Source of the DNA: Faucicola osloensis_D
GTDB lineage: Bacteria; Pseudomonadota; Gammaproteobacteria; Pseudomonadales; Moraxellaceae
DNA: 64,000 nucleotides
Assembly (NCBI GenBank): GCA_020041925.1
Contig: CP083409.1
Strand: one strand, 5' to 3'
The position numbers were made by a program, and so were the translations under genes. Below are positions 8,014-16,758 of this stretch, piece by piece (position 1 is the first letter of the stretch; every line of letters begins with the position of its first letter). Under the pieces are notes generated by a model. It saw only the letters and a program-made list of their open reading frames with translations. It was not told where the DNA came from and did not search any database.

Positions 8014-9816
8014 TTACTTTTTTTCTTCAAGTTTACGCAGTTCTTTACGCAGAATTTTGCCAACGTTTGATTTTGGCAATTCATCCACAAACTCAACTTT
8101 ACGGGGACGTTTATAACCCGTTAACTCGCTTCGCGCATATTGCAGCAACTCTTGCTCGGTGAGGCTTGGGTCTTTACGTACCACAAACGCTTTTGGTACT
8201 TCACCGCTTTTTTCGCTCGGTACCCCAATCACCCCGACTTCCAACACTTTAGGATGCGCCGCTAGCACCTCTTCAACTTCGTTTGGATAGACATTAAATC
8301 CTGATACCAAAATCATGTCTTTTTTACGGTCAACGATTTTGAAATAGCCTTGCTCATCAATGACAGCGATGTCACCGGTTTTGAAATAACCGTCTGCTGT
8401 CATAACTTCTGCAGTGGCTTCAGGACGCTGCCAGTAGCCTTTCATCACTTGTGGACCTTTAACTGCAATCTCACCACGCTCACCTGCTGCGACTTCATTG
8501 CCGTTGTCATCGAGCAGTTTGATGTCGGTGTTGGGCATCGGGATACCAATTTTGGCGCTAAATTGCTCTTGTGCCAAGGGGTTTAGGGTGGCAACGGGTG
8601 AAGTTTCGGACAAGCCGTAGCCTTCTAGGATATTGGTACCTGTAATACGTTTCCACTCTTCAGCGGTTGAAGGCAATACCGACATACCACCGCCTAGCGA
8701 CAAACGCAATTTGCTGTGGTCTAATGCCCGAAAACCGGTGTGGTGCGCCAAACCATTAAATAATGTGTTCACCGCTGGGAAGAAGACTGGCTTATATTTT
8801 GCTAATTCTTTGACAAAGCTGTCCATATCGCGGGGATTTGGAATCAATACACCCGTAAAGCCCATATTCATACCGAGTAGCGCACAGGCAGTAAATGAGA
8901 AAATATGGTAAAGCGGTAAAGCAACGACGACGTACTCACCCACCATTTGATTGGGAAACACTTGTCTGGCAAACTCTTGGCACTGTAGCATATTGGATAC
9001 CAAGTTGCTGTGGGTAAGCATCGCACCTTTGGCAACCCCTGTGGTGCCGCCAGTGTACTGTAGTACCGCAATATCACTGCCTTTGATACCTTCCGGGCGC
9101 TGATAGCGACTGGCAGAAGCTTGCTTGATAACACTCTTAAAGGTCACATGCCCGTCAATTTGCCAAGCTGGAATGGCTTTTTTGACATACTTGACCACGG
9201 TATTGACTAGCATACCTTTGAACGTACCCATCAAATCACCGATTGAACAGACAATGACATGATCAACCATTTTTTTGCCGATATCTTGATAGGTTTTAGC
9301 AAAGTTTTCAACGATAAATAACGCTTTGGCTTGCGAGTCTTCTAACTGATGCGCTAATTCATGAGCGGTGTATAAGGGGTTGACATTGACCAAGATAAAA
9401 CCTGCGCGGATGATACCAATCATACACACTGGGTATTGCAAGATATTTGGCATCATCACTGCAACAGTATCGCCTTTTTGTAGACCCAATCCCTGCAAAT
9501 ACGCCGCGATTTGGCGGCTGTAAGTATCTAGCTGACGATAGGTCATGCTACTACCCATACACACAAAGGCATCACTACCATTGAATTGTTCGAAATTCTT
9601 TTCAAAAACATTCATTAGGTTAACTTCGTCACCGGGCATTTGCATGTTATAGTTCATGCCGTAATGCTCGTAAGTCTTTAACCAAGGTTTCTCATGATGA
9701 TCGGTAAGCTTTGGCGCATGTGGCTGCGCTTCCATAGTATCGACGGGAGTATCGATAGGCGCATTGTATTGGGCATTGTTGTCAGGGGTTTGAGCTGAGG
9801 TGGTTGATTCATTCAT
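8014..9816 (-). CDS. fadD: Long-chain fatty-acid-CoA ligase FadD
   Basis: Converts long-chain fatty acids, ATP and CoA to acyl-CoA, the entry step to beta-oxidation. The 600 residues show YTGGTTGVAKGAMLTHSN (ATP loop), GYGLSETSPV, the YFKTGDIAVIDEQGYFKIVDRKKDMILVSGFNVYPNE region carrying the FadD signature, and PKSNVGKILRKELRK with the catalytic Lys. A Gln/Asn/Pro-rich N-terminal extension of about 40 residues precedes the conserved WLKTYEHYGM start. It is the first of two tandem paralogues and faces parC across a 430-bp gap. This copy is closer to the usual FadD in length. Confidence 0.94.
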   Translation of the reverse strand: MNESTTSAQTPDNNAQYNAPIDTPVDTMEAQPHAPKLTDHHEKPWLKTYEHYGMNYNMQMPGDEVNLMNVFEKNFEQFNGSDAFVCMGSSMTYRQLDTYSRQIAAYLQGLGLQKGDTVAVMMPNILQYPVCMIGIIRAGFILVNVNPLYTAHELAHQLEDSQAKALFIVENFAKTYQDIGKKMVDHVIVCSIGDLMGTFKGMLVNTVVKYVKKAIPAWQIDGHVTFKSVIKQASASRYQRPEGIKGSDIAVLQYTGGTTGVAKGAMLTHSNLVSNMLQCQEFARQVFPNQMVGEYVVVALPLYHIFSFTACALLGMNMGFTGVLIPNPRDMDSFVKELAKYKPVFFPAVNTLFNGLAHHTGFRALDHSKLRLSLGGGMSVLPSTAEEWKRITGTNILEGYGLSETSPVATLNPLAQEQFSAKIGIPMPNTDIKLLDDNGNEVAAGERGEIAVKGPQVMKGYWQRPEATAEVMTADGYFKTGDIAVIDEQGYFKIVDRKKDMILVSGFNVYPNEVEEVLAAHPKVLEVGVIGVPSEKSGEVPKAFVVRKDPSLTEQELLQYARSELTGYKRPRKVEFVDELPKSNVGKILRKELRKLEEKK

Positions 9817-10250
9817 GAGAAATGTTTTCCTTAGGTATGCGGTCTATCAGCGAATAGCATATTGATAATTAAAAGAATTTTTATAAAAAGGTCAATCCCA
9901 CTACTAAAAATTATATTAAAAATCGCGGCCAAATGTACTATTAACATACTAAATATTTACTCAATTCTCAAGCCTATTCTCTGTACTTATGGGATGATAA
10001 AAATGATTTCGCGTCGAAATAGTTATCCATTATTTGACCGTTAAAGCAGCTACAGTGTCCAATTATCTTTAAAAGGCGTTTTTGCGACACATTTTGACGT
10101 GTAAAACTGAGCAAATTTGCCATGTCATGGATTAATACTTGTTTTTCTACTCCCAAGCTTTATGATATTTCCTCATACTTCTTATCTCTCTTTTGCACTT
10201 TCTTTCTTTTGCACTTTCTTTTATTTTTTGTCATTGATTAAGTAACCATT
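9817..10250. other. Divergent intergenic region between fadD and parC
   Basis: About 430 bp, strongly AT-rich, expected to hold the promoters of both genes. I saw no convincing FadR-like palindrome or small gene. A perfect 16-bp duplication at 10190-10221 lies 29 bp before parC. Confidence 0.5.
10190..10221. repeat. Perfect 16-bp tandem duplication upstream of parC
   Basis: Two adjacent identical copies of CTTTTGCACTTTCTTT end 29 bp before the parC start codon, within its probable 5' untranslated or promoter region. Confidence 0.9.
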
Positions 10251-12503
10251 ATGTCTGATACCCTTGTAGCAAAAACTACCAAAGCAAACGATTTGAACAA
10301 CCCCACTCGCTCAGTCGCTGAATTTACCGAAAACGCGTATTTGAACTATGCGATGTACGTCATCATGGATCGGGCATTGCCACACATTGCCGACGGGTTA
10401 AAACCTGTGCAGCGCCGTATCGTGTATGCGATGAGCGAGCTTGGGCTCAAAAATACTGCCAAACCCAAAAAATCAGCGCGCACTATCGGTGACGTCATTG
10501 GTAAATACCATCCGCATGGCGACTCCGCCTGTTATGAAGCCATGGTATTGATGAGTCAGCCGTTTAGCTACCGTTATCCACTCATTAGCGGTCAAGGCAA
10601 CTTCGGCTCGCCCGATGACCCAAAATCATTCGCTGCGATGCGCTATACCGAAGCCAAGCTATCGGCTTATGCCAATACTTTGCTAAACGAGCTCGGTCAA
10701 GGCACTGTCGATTGGCAAGACAACTTTGACGGCACCTTGCAAGAACCCGTCACCTTGCCTGCCCGTCTACCGAACATTTTGCTCAACGGCACAACCGGCA
10801 TTGCGGTCGGTATGGCAACCGATATCCCGCCACATAACTTGTCTGAAGTGGTGAAAGGCTGCATCGCGCTACTTAAAAAACCCACGATGACGGAAAAAGA
10901 GCTGGCAAAGTACATCCCTGCCCCCGATTTGCCGACCAAAGCAGAAATCATCACCTCGCCTGAGGATTTGCTACAGCTATATAAAACGGGTCGTGGTAGC
11001 TACAAAATGCGCGCTACTTATCATGTCGATGACAAAGAAAAAAACTTAGTCATCATCGATGCGCTACCCTACCAAATCTCAGGCAATAAAATCATTGAGC
11101 AAATTGCCAATTTAATTAATGCCAAAAAACTGCCTTGGGTGACCGACATCCATGACGAATCCGACCACCAAAACGCTTGCCGTATCGTGCTTGAGCTGCG
11201 CTCCAACCGTGTTGATATCGAGCCGATGATGAGCCATTTGTTTGCCAGTACCGACCTTGAGAGTAATTACCGCGTTAATCTCAACATGATTGGCACCAAT
11301 GGCAAACCCCAAGTCAAATCACTGCTCACCATTCTCACCGAATGGCTCTCTGTGCGCCGAGATACTGTCACGCGCCGTTTGCAATACCGCTTGGATAAAA
11401 TCGAGCAGCGCCTTCATATCTTGGCAGGTTTGCTGATTGCCTATCTGCATATTGATGAAGTCATCCGTATCATCCGTGAGGAAGACGACCCAAAAGCAGA
11501 ATTGATGACGCGCTATGATTTGACTGAAATCCAAGCCAACGCGATTTTGGACATTCGTCTGCGTCAATTGGCACGCCTTGAAGAAATTGAGCTCAAACGT
11601 GAACAAAGTGACCTAGAAGCAGAAAAAGCCCAAATCGAAGCATACTTGAACAACCCAGATAAATTGACGGGTTTAATGATTGAAGAGCTCACTGCCGATA
11701 TGAAAGAGCATGGCGACAAACGCCAATCGCCGATTGTGGAACGCACGGAAGCCACCGCGCTTAAAGAAACTGACCTAGCCCCAAGCGAGCCTGTGACGGT
11801 CATCGTGTCAAAATCAGGCTGGATTCGCTCCGCCAAAGGTCACGATGTCGATGCCGTCAATATGAATTACCGTTCCGGCGATGCCTATCTTGCCCATGCG
11901 CAAGGCAAATCCAATGAAAAAGTCTATCTCATGGATAACACAGGTCGCAGCTATCGCCTCGATGCCCATACCTTACCCTCTGCGCGAGGACAAGGCGAGC
12001 CACTCACAAGCCTGCTAAAACCCACGGGCGGGGCAAGTTTTGTCAATGTACTGATGGGACAAGATGACAGTAAGCTCATCATGGCAAGCTCGCAAGGCTA
12101 TGGCTTTATCAACACCTTTTCTGATCTTGATACCAACCAAAAAGCGGGCAAAAATGTGATTAATTTTGATGACGCCTTTAGTTTAATAACCCACCAAATC
12201 GGTGAGCAAGATACGCTAGTTGGCGTGGTCAGCTCGGCAGGGCATTTGCTGGTATACCCATTGACTGAGTTACCGATGATGAAAAAAGGCAAAGGCAATA
12301 AGCTAATTGATTTAAAAGACGGTGACAGCGTGGTCGCCATCACGACGTTTAGCGAAGGGGATAGTTTGTCATTGGACAGTGGTAAACGCACCTTGACGCT
12401 CAAACCGATGGATATTGCCAATTTTATGGGTACACGCGGTCGACGCGGGGCACTCTTGCCAAAAGGGTTTCAAAAGGTGAGTGCTATCAGCAAAGCTAGT
12501 TAA
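10251..12503 (+). CDS. parC: DNA topoisomerase IV subunit A
   Basis: Breakage-reunion subunit of topoisomerase IV, which decatenates daughter chromosomes together with ParE. The 750 residues match E. coli ParC over TENAYLNYAMYVIMDRALPHI, the DGLKPVQRRIVYAMSELGL block and the quinolone-resistance region HPHGDSACYEAM. The catalytic Tyr lies in AAMRYTEAKLS (about 132). In the resistance region, Ser92 and Glu96 (E. coli Ser80 and Glu84) are the wild-type residues. The C-terminal half contains beta-pinwheel repeats typical of ParC. The PKKSAR stretch and overall similarity favour ParC over GyrA. A terminator follows. Confidence 0.97.
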   Translation: MSDTLVAKTTKANDLNNPTRSVAEFTENAYLNYAMYVIMDRALPHIADGLKPVQRRIVYAMSELGLKNTAKPKKSARTIGDVIGKYHPHGDSACYEAMVLMSQPFSYRYPLISGQGNFGSPDDPKSFAAMRYTEAKLSAYANTLLNELGQGTVDWQDNFDGTLQEPVTLPARLPNILLNGTTGIAVGMATDIPPHNLSEVVKGCIALLKKPTMTEKELAKYIPAPDLPTKAEIITSPEDLLQLYKTGRGSYKMRATYHVDDKEKNLVIIDALPYQISGNKIIEQIANLINAKKLPWVTDIHDESDHQNACRIVLELRSNRVDIEPMMSHLFASTDLESNYRVNLNMIGTNGKPQVKSLLTILTEWLSVRRDTVTRRLQYRLDKIEQRLHILAGLLIAYLHIDEVIRIIREEDDPKAELMTRYDLTEIQANAILDIRLRQLARLEEIELKREQSDLEAEKAQIEAYLNNPDKLTGLMIEELTADMKEHGDKRQSPIVERTEATALKETDLAPSEPVTVIVSKSGWIRSAKGHDVDAVNMNYRSGDAYLAHAQGKSNEKVYLMDNTGRSYRLDAHTLPSARGQGEPLTSLLKPTGGASFVNVLMGQDDSKLIMASSQGYGFINTFSDLDTNQKAGKNVINFDDAFSLITHQIGEQDTLVGVVSSAGHLLVYPLTELPMMKKGKGNKLIDLKDGDSVVAITTFSEGDSLSLDSGKRTLTLKPMDIANFMGTRGRRGALLPKGFQKVSAISKAS

Positions 12504-12562
12504 TTAAGTTATAGCTGATTTAGTTCTAATTAATTTAGTTTTATCTCATTCGCTGTTGAATC

Positions 12563-12589
12563 AATGCCTTTTATTAAAGGCATTTTTTA
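12563..12589 (+). terminator. Terminator after parC
   Basis: Stem AATGCCTTT / AAAGGCATT with a 4-nt loop and a trailing T run, 60 bp after the parC stop. Confidence 0.8.
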
Positions 12590-12700
12590 TGTTTATTTTT
12601 TGTGCTTAAAGTCTCGTAATAATTCAACACAAAAACCGCCTTTAACCGTTGGCAGAAAATCGCTATGCTCTGCCAACTTTCAATCAAAATCAAACTTTCT

Positions 12701-13066
12701 ATGTACGACTCCGTATTCCAAGACATCAAAACCCATATCGTTAGCTTCACAGGCTTAGAGCGAGATGCCCTGCATATTTACGTCGGCATTGGGGTATTTC
12801 TTATCACAAGCCTACTTTTTAAAAATCATCGCTACCGTTGGCTTATCGCCTTATTTGTAGTGATTGCTGCTGCCAGCATGGGTGAAGTGCTAGACAGACA
12901 TGACCAGCTTATAATTGACAAGCACTGGTACTGGCAAGGCAGTGTGCATGATATAGTAAACACCTGCTTTTTCCCCACCCTTTTTACCTTGATACTTACC
13001 TTTACCCATTTTTTTGAGCGAAACTTTGAGCGAAACATCGCCCAAGCTCATGGTTCAAAACGTTAA
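12701..13066 (+). CDS. Small membrane protein of unknown function
   Basis: A 121-residue protein if translation starts at the ATG at 12701 (MYDSVFQDIKTHIVSF); the frame is open 12 codons further upstream, but that part looks non-coding. It has three likely membrane segments (about 26-42, 46-62 and 88-106) and a charged stretch between the second and third (GEVLDRHDQLIIDKHW) followed by VHDIVNTCFFPTLF. Conserved-looking acidic and His residues next to membrane segments recall VanZ-like or DUF2238-type proteins, but I cannot assign a family. It follows parC on the same strand after a terminator. Confidence 0.65.
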   Translation: MYDSVFQDIKTHIVSFTGLERDALHIYVGIGVFLITSLLFKNHRYRWLIALFVVIAAASMGEVLDRHDQLIIDKHWYWQGSVHDIVNTCFFPTLFTLILTFTHFFERNFERNIAQAHGSKR

Positions 13067-13146
13067 TTGGCTATCAACCTTTAGCAAACTTTTGGTTCAA
13101 TCTTGGCAAACTCAGCGATTCGGGGTAAAGTAACCTCATTTTTCAC

Positions 13147-13231
13147 AGTATTTTTAACACCCTAGTATTTTTAAAATCAGAGTATTTTTAAAATCCCGGT
13201 ACTTTTAAAATCAGAGTATTTTTAAAATTAG
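13147..13231. repeat. Five tandem copies of a 17-bp AT-rich repeat
   Basis: Five head-to-tail units of exactly 17 bp, consensus AGTATTTTTAAAATCAG, with one to six changes in individual copies. The array ends 13 bp before the first possible dapC ATG (13245), so it occupies the promoter or leader of that gene. No gene overlaps it. Confidence 0.93.
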
Positions 13232-13262
13232 CTCTCTCGAATATATGGATAGCCAACCCCTT

Positions 13263-14471
13263 ATGAATCCGCAATTACAACTTTTGCATCCTTATCCATT
13301 TGCCAAGATGGCAACCTTGCTACAAGGCATCACCCCAAACCCAGACTATGCCCCAATTAAACTGGGTATCGGTGAGCCGCAGCACACGCCGCCACAGTTT
13401 GTGTTAGACGTCATCAAAGACAATTTGGCTAAAATCCAAAATTACCCCACCACCAACGGTTTGCCCGAGCTGCGCCAAGCGATTGCCGATTGGGTACAGC
13501 GCCGTTTTCAGGTCAAACAATTAAATGCCGACACCCAAGTGTTACCTGTGATGGGTACACGTGAGGCGCTATTTAGTTTTGTGCAAGCGGCGTTTGACCG
13601 TGAGGATAGCAAACGACCTTACGTGGTGATGCCCAATCCGTTTTATCAGATTTATGAAGGTGCGACGCTGCTCGCTGGTGGACAGCCGTATTTTGTCAAT
13701 TGTACCGCGGGCAATAACTTTGTCGGTGACTATGACAGCGTGCCAAGCGAGGTTTGGGAAAAAACCCAACTGGTCTTTGTGTGTAGTCCAAACAACCCAA
13801 CTGGTTCAGTGATGGATATGGCGCAGTGGCAACGACTTATAGAATTGTCAGATAAATACGGCTTTATCCTAGCCAGTGACGAGTGCTACAGTGAGCTGTA
13901 CTTTGAGGTGCCGCCAATTGGACTACTAGAAGTTTGTGCCAAACTCGGCCGCGATGATTTTGCTAATTGCGTGGTGTTTCATTCGCTGTCAAAACGCTCC
14001 AATCTCCCTGGCATGCGCTCAGGATTTGTGGCAGGTGATGCCAAGTTACTAGCGCCGTATGCCCTGTACCGCACTTACCAAGGCTGCGCGATGCCGATTC
14101 ATCATCAGCTGGCTTCGATTACCGCGTGGCAAGATGAAGCCCATGTGGCAGAAAACCGCAAACTATATCGCCAAAAGTTTGATTTGTGGATGGACAAGCT
14201 GTCAGACAAATTACCGTTACGCCGTCCTGATGCCGGTTTTTATTTTTGGTTACCGGTACAAGATGATGAGCAGTTTGTCAAAGTGCTTTATGAACAGCTA
14301 AATATCCATGCGCTCGCAGGGCGTTACCTATCTCGTGATACGCCCCCATACCAAAAGAACAGCGGTAACGCCGGCAAAAACCATGTGCGCATGGCATTGG
14401 TTGCAGATATCGCACAAAGCAGCGAGGCGATTGATCGATTGCTGAGCTTGGACTTATCAAATTTGGTGTAA
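13263..14471 (+). CDS. dapC: Succinyldiaminopimelate aminotransferase DapC-like (class I/II)
   Basis: PLP enzyme converting N-succinyl-2-amino-6-ketopimelate and glutamate to succinyl-diaminopimelate in lysine and peptidoglycan precursor synthesis. The start MNPQLQLLHPYPFAKM matches DapC family starts; an ATG six codons earlier (13245) is also possible, and neither has a good Shine-Dalgarno. Fold type I motifs are LGIGEPQHTPP, NYPTTNGLPELRQAI, VCSPNNPTGSV, ASDECYSEL, and SLSKRSNLPGMRSGF with the PLP Lys. About 400 residues is normal. The DapC sub-assignment rests on overall similarity; a broad-specificity aminotransferase is the alternative. Confidence 0.88.
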   Translation: MNPQLQLLHPYPFAKMATLLQGITPNPDYAPIKLGIGEPQHTPPQFVLDVIKDNLAKIQNYPTTNGLPELRQAIADWVQRRFQVKQLNADTQVLPVMGTREALFSFVQAAFDREDSKRPYVVMPNPFYQIYEGATLLAGGQPYFVNCTAGNNFVGDYDSVPSEVWEKTQLVFVCSPNNPTGSVMDMAQWQRLIELSDKYGFILASDECYSELYFEVPPIGLLEVCAKLGRDDFANCVVFHSLSKRSNLPGMRSGFVAGDAKLLAPYALYRTYQGCAMPIHHQLASITAWQDEAHVAENRKLYRQKFDLWMDKLSDKLPLRRPDAGFYFWLPVQDDEQFVKVLYEQLNIHALAGRYLSRDTPPYQKNSGNAGKNHVRMALVADIAQSSEAIDRLLSLDLSNLV

Positions 14472-14479
14472 TTTTTCAT

Positions 14480-14514
14480 AAAAAAAGTGATGGCTAGATA
14501 CCATCACTTTTTTT
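14480..14514. terminator. Bidirectional terminator between dapC and the patatin gene
   Basis: Stem AAAAAAAGTGATGG with its complement CCATCACTTTTTTT and a 7-nt loop, placed between two convergent genes. Confidence 0.85.
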
Positions 14515-14547
14515 ACTTTTCTGTAAAGATTCAGCGTGCAACGACTG

Positions 14548-15957
14548 CTAGTCTTCAAGATTTTTTAGCAAGGTACTGACTTGTGCCAAGCGTTTGCGTT
14601 TTTGGTGGATATCATGGCTGACAAAGATGTCATCGGTTTCAGGTAGCATAAACCAATCTGGGTGGCGAAAAGTGTTTTCAATATCTTGTAAACCACTTTC
14701 CCAGTGCTCTTGCATAGTCGAGCCGCTAAACTCATAGTCTTTATAGCCGCGCTCATAAGTCTTTTTGTGATAAATCAGATGAATCACATTTTTGACACCG
14801 ACTTCTGTCATTTCGCGGGCTTTATTAACGCACAATTCTTCAACTTTATCAACTTTAGCATCGTCATCGATGATTTCGAGTAACTCTTTGATAAGGCGCG
14901 TATAACGCAGCTTTTGTGCCATAAAGTCAGTGACCATGCGGGTTTTACTGGAATATTGGATGTCTTTGATACGCTCATCAATCTCCATCATATTCTCTGG
15001 CACCGTGCCCTTGGCATTCCACAAATCCACTTGGAAAATCAATTGTTTGAGGTGCTCTTCATGGCTTAAGATTTCATTGAGTGGTGTGTTGGACACCAAT
15101 CCGCCATCCCAATAATACTCCCCATCAATTTCAACCGCTGGAAAACCTGGCGGCAGTGCGCCCGATGCGATGAAGTGATCGTAGTGCAGTTCTTCATTTT
15201 CATTGCTGAAAATAGCAAAGTTACCGTTTCGCACATTGACCGCAGACACCGATACTTTCATCCGATTGACGTCATTGACCAGTTTTAAGTCACAATAACG
15301 CTCAAGGGTCTCGCGCAGCTTGTCGGTGGTATAATAGCTTAAGTGATTGGGGGTGGTGTCATACGGCACAAAATAACGCGGTTTAAAAAAGCCACGCTGT
15401 CCTTCAATCATGGTTTGCCAAGCCTCGGCGGTAGATTCCATCACCCGCAGCTGCTGCTTTAAAAAGCCATTTTCAAATATCCAAGGCATAAAATGGCTTA
15501 CCATATCAATCTTGCTGAGTTTATCTAGCTCATTGGCGGTTTGACGGTAGACATTCAGCCCTGCAGGGGTGTAGTTACGATGGGTGATGGTGTTCCAAAA
15601 CCCTTGCAGCGCCGCCAAGCGGTTCTCTGGACGGTTACCTGCGATGATGGCGGTATTGAGCGCGCCGATTGAAATACCTGAGATACGGTCGATTTTGATG
15701 CCTTGTTTATGCAGCCCTTCATAAATCCCTGCTTGGTAGGCACCGAGTGCACCGCCACCTTGTAGCAGCAACGACACACTATCGTATTGTTTGACCAATT
15801 CTTTGAGCGGTGGTGTGCCTTGTGGGGTGGGTTGATTGGGGTTTGGGTTTGGTGGCTCTATCGCCTTGGGCGGTGATAAATTATCAGGTGATGGCTTAGA
15901 TGGTTGTGCAGGTGTGGGGATGGTTTTTCTAGTTGACATAATAATCTTATCATCCAT
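14548..15957 (-). CDS. Patatin-like phospholipase
   Basis: Predicted Ser/Asp-dyad lipid acyl hydrolase. The 469 residues contain LLLQGGGALGAYQAG (oxyanion loop, about 61-75), the nucleophile elbow GISIG, and DGGLVSNTPL with the catalytic Asp. A C-terminal region of about 180 residues (YSSKTRMVTDFMAQKL onwards) resembles the DUF3734 tail found on some bacterial patatins. The N-terminus is a Pro/Ser-rich linker of about 45 residues without a signal peptide, so the protein is probably cytoplasmic or peripheral on the membrane. Met7 is an alternative start. The substrate is unknown. Confidence 0.9.
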   Translation of the reverse strand: MDDKIIMSTRKTIPTPAQPSKPSPDNLSPPKAIEPPNPNPNQPTPQGTPPLKELVKQYDSVSLLLQGGGALGAYQAGIYEGLHKQGIKIDRISGISIGALNTAIIAGNRPENRLAALQGFWNTITHRNYTPAGLNVYRQTANELDKLSKIDMVSHFMPWIFENGFLKQQLRVMESTAEAWQTMIEGQRGFFKPRYFVPYDTTPNHLSYYTTDKLRETLERYCDLKLVNDVNRMKVSVSAVNVRNGNFAIFSNENEELHYDHFIASGALPPGFPAVEIDGEYYWDGGLVSNTPLNEILSHEEHLKQLIFQVDLWNAKGTVPENMMEIDERIKDIQYSSKTRMVTDFMAQKLRYTRLIKELLEIIDDDAKVDKVEELCVNKAREMTEVGVKNVIHLIYHKKTYERGYKDYEFSGSTMQEHWESGLQDIENTFRHPDWFMLPETDDIFVSHDIHQKRKRLAQVSTLLKNLED

Positions 15958-16323
15958 AAGTATAGTGGTTTTTATCTAGTATAGAATATATATCACTCAA
16001 GTATTGTAGCAAGATTTTATAGCGACAAAATGATATATGCGTGACTTTTTTGAGGGTTTTGTCATTCATGAACCTTTGATTAAACATCAACATGGTTGCT
16101 TAAATATCTATGTTGTATCAAGGTGAGTACGCGCACTTTTTAAAAAAACTCAATGCCATATTAAAAAAATTAAATCGCCGCTTGATTTTTTAAGACGTTA
16201 GCATAATAATAATTATCACTAAAAGATAATGTATCTCATTTATACTTTAGTTCGTATTTACTCGCTTTCATTGAGTGCTTTATTTTCTATTTTAAAACTA
16301 AACCGTTCGCGAAAGGCAGCAAG
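15958..16323. other. Divergent intergenic region between the patatin gene and feoA
   Basis: About 366 bp, AT-rich, with the Fur-box-like sequence at 16202-16241. The rest shows no gene. Confidence 0.5.
16202..16241 (+). promoter_or_regulatory. Candidate Fur box upstream of feoA
   Basis: The stretch CATAATAATAATTATCACT matches the Fur consensus GATAATGATAATCATTATC at most positions and is followed by a second partial match, GATAATGTATCTCATTT. It sits 80-120 bp before feoA, the expected place for iron repression. Similarity is by eye; AT-rich DNA raises the chance of coincidence. Confidence 0.55.
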
Positions 16324-16644
16324 ATGACCGTATTGACATTTTCTAATGACATGGCACCCGTGCTAGAGTCAATCCCCCCAAAAGCAGCGGCTCAGCCTTT
16401 GTTAGACCTGCCAAAACATACCATCGCTTATGTGGAAGAAGTCATTGCCAATCCTGCATTTGGTTTACAAGACAATTTGGTGAGCCGGCGCCTGCATGAT
16501 TTGGGATTTTTGCCAAATACGGCGATTAAAATCGTGGCAAAAGGCTTGTTTGGTCGCCCCCCCTTTGCTATTCAATTAGCAGGTGGTGCGCAGTTTAGTT
16601 TACGCCGTGATGAGCTTGCTAAGATTAAGTGCCGTAGGGTGTAA
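16324..16644 (+). CDS. feoA: Ferrous iron transport protein FeoA
   Basis: Small SH3-like cytosolic protein required for FeoB-dependent Fe(II) uptake. The 106 residues contain the family pattern VSRRLHDLGFLPNTAIKIVAKGLFGRPPFAIQLAGGAQFSLRRDEL, with the expected loop and barrel strands. The N-terminal 45 residues (SNDMAPVLESIPPKAAAQ) extend beyond the usual 75-85-residue FeoA. It precedes feoB by 114 bp on the same strand, but a terminator-like hairpin lies in the gap. Iron control by Fur is likely from the upstream site. Confidence 0.92.
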   Translation: MTVLTFSNDMAPVLESIPPKAAAQPLLDLPKHTIAYVEEVIANPAFGLQDNLVSRRLHDLGFLPNTAIKIVAKGLFGRPPFAIQLAGGAQFSLRRDELAKIKCRRV

Positions 16645-16687
16645 CGATTTTTGTCACTGTTTAATAGATGTTAGGTTGAGAGATGGC

Positions 16688-16726
16688 AAGCGTAGCAGAT
16701 GAGTGGCTACGCTTTTTGTTTTTTTA
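16688..16726 (+). terminator. Terminator or attenuator between feoA and feoB
   Basis: Perfect 9-bp stem AAGCGTAGC / GCTACGCTT with a 9-nt loop and a long T tract. It lies inside what should be one operon, so it may lower feoB relative to feoA expression. Confidence 0.75.
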
Positions 16727-16758
16727 GGGTATAGATAGTGTTGAGTTAGAGGGTTATT

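Noticed and set aside
9862..10156. Frames in the fadD-parC gap
   Set aside because: Very AT-rich, Ile/Lys-biased with weak starts; probably promoter DNA.
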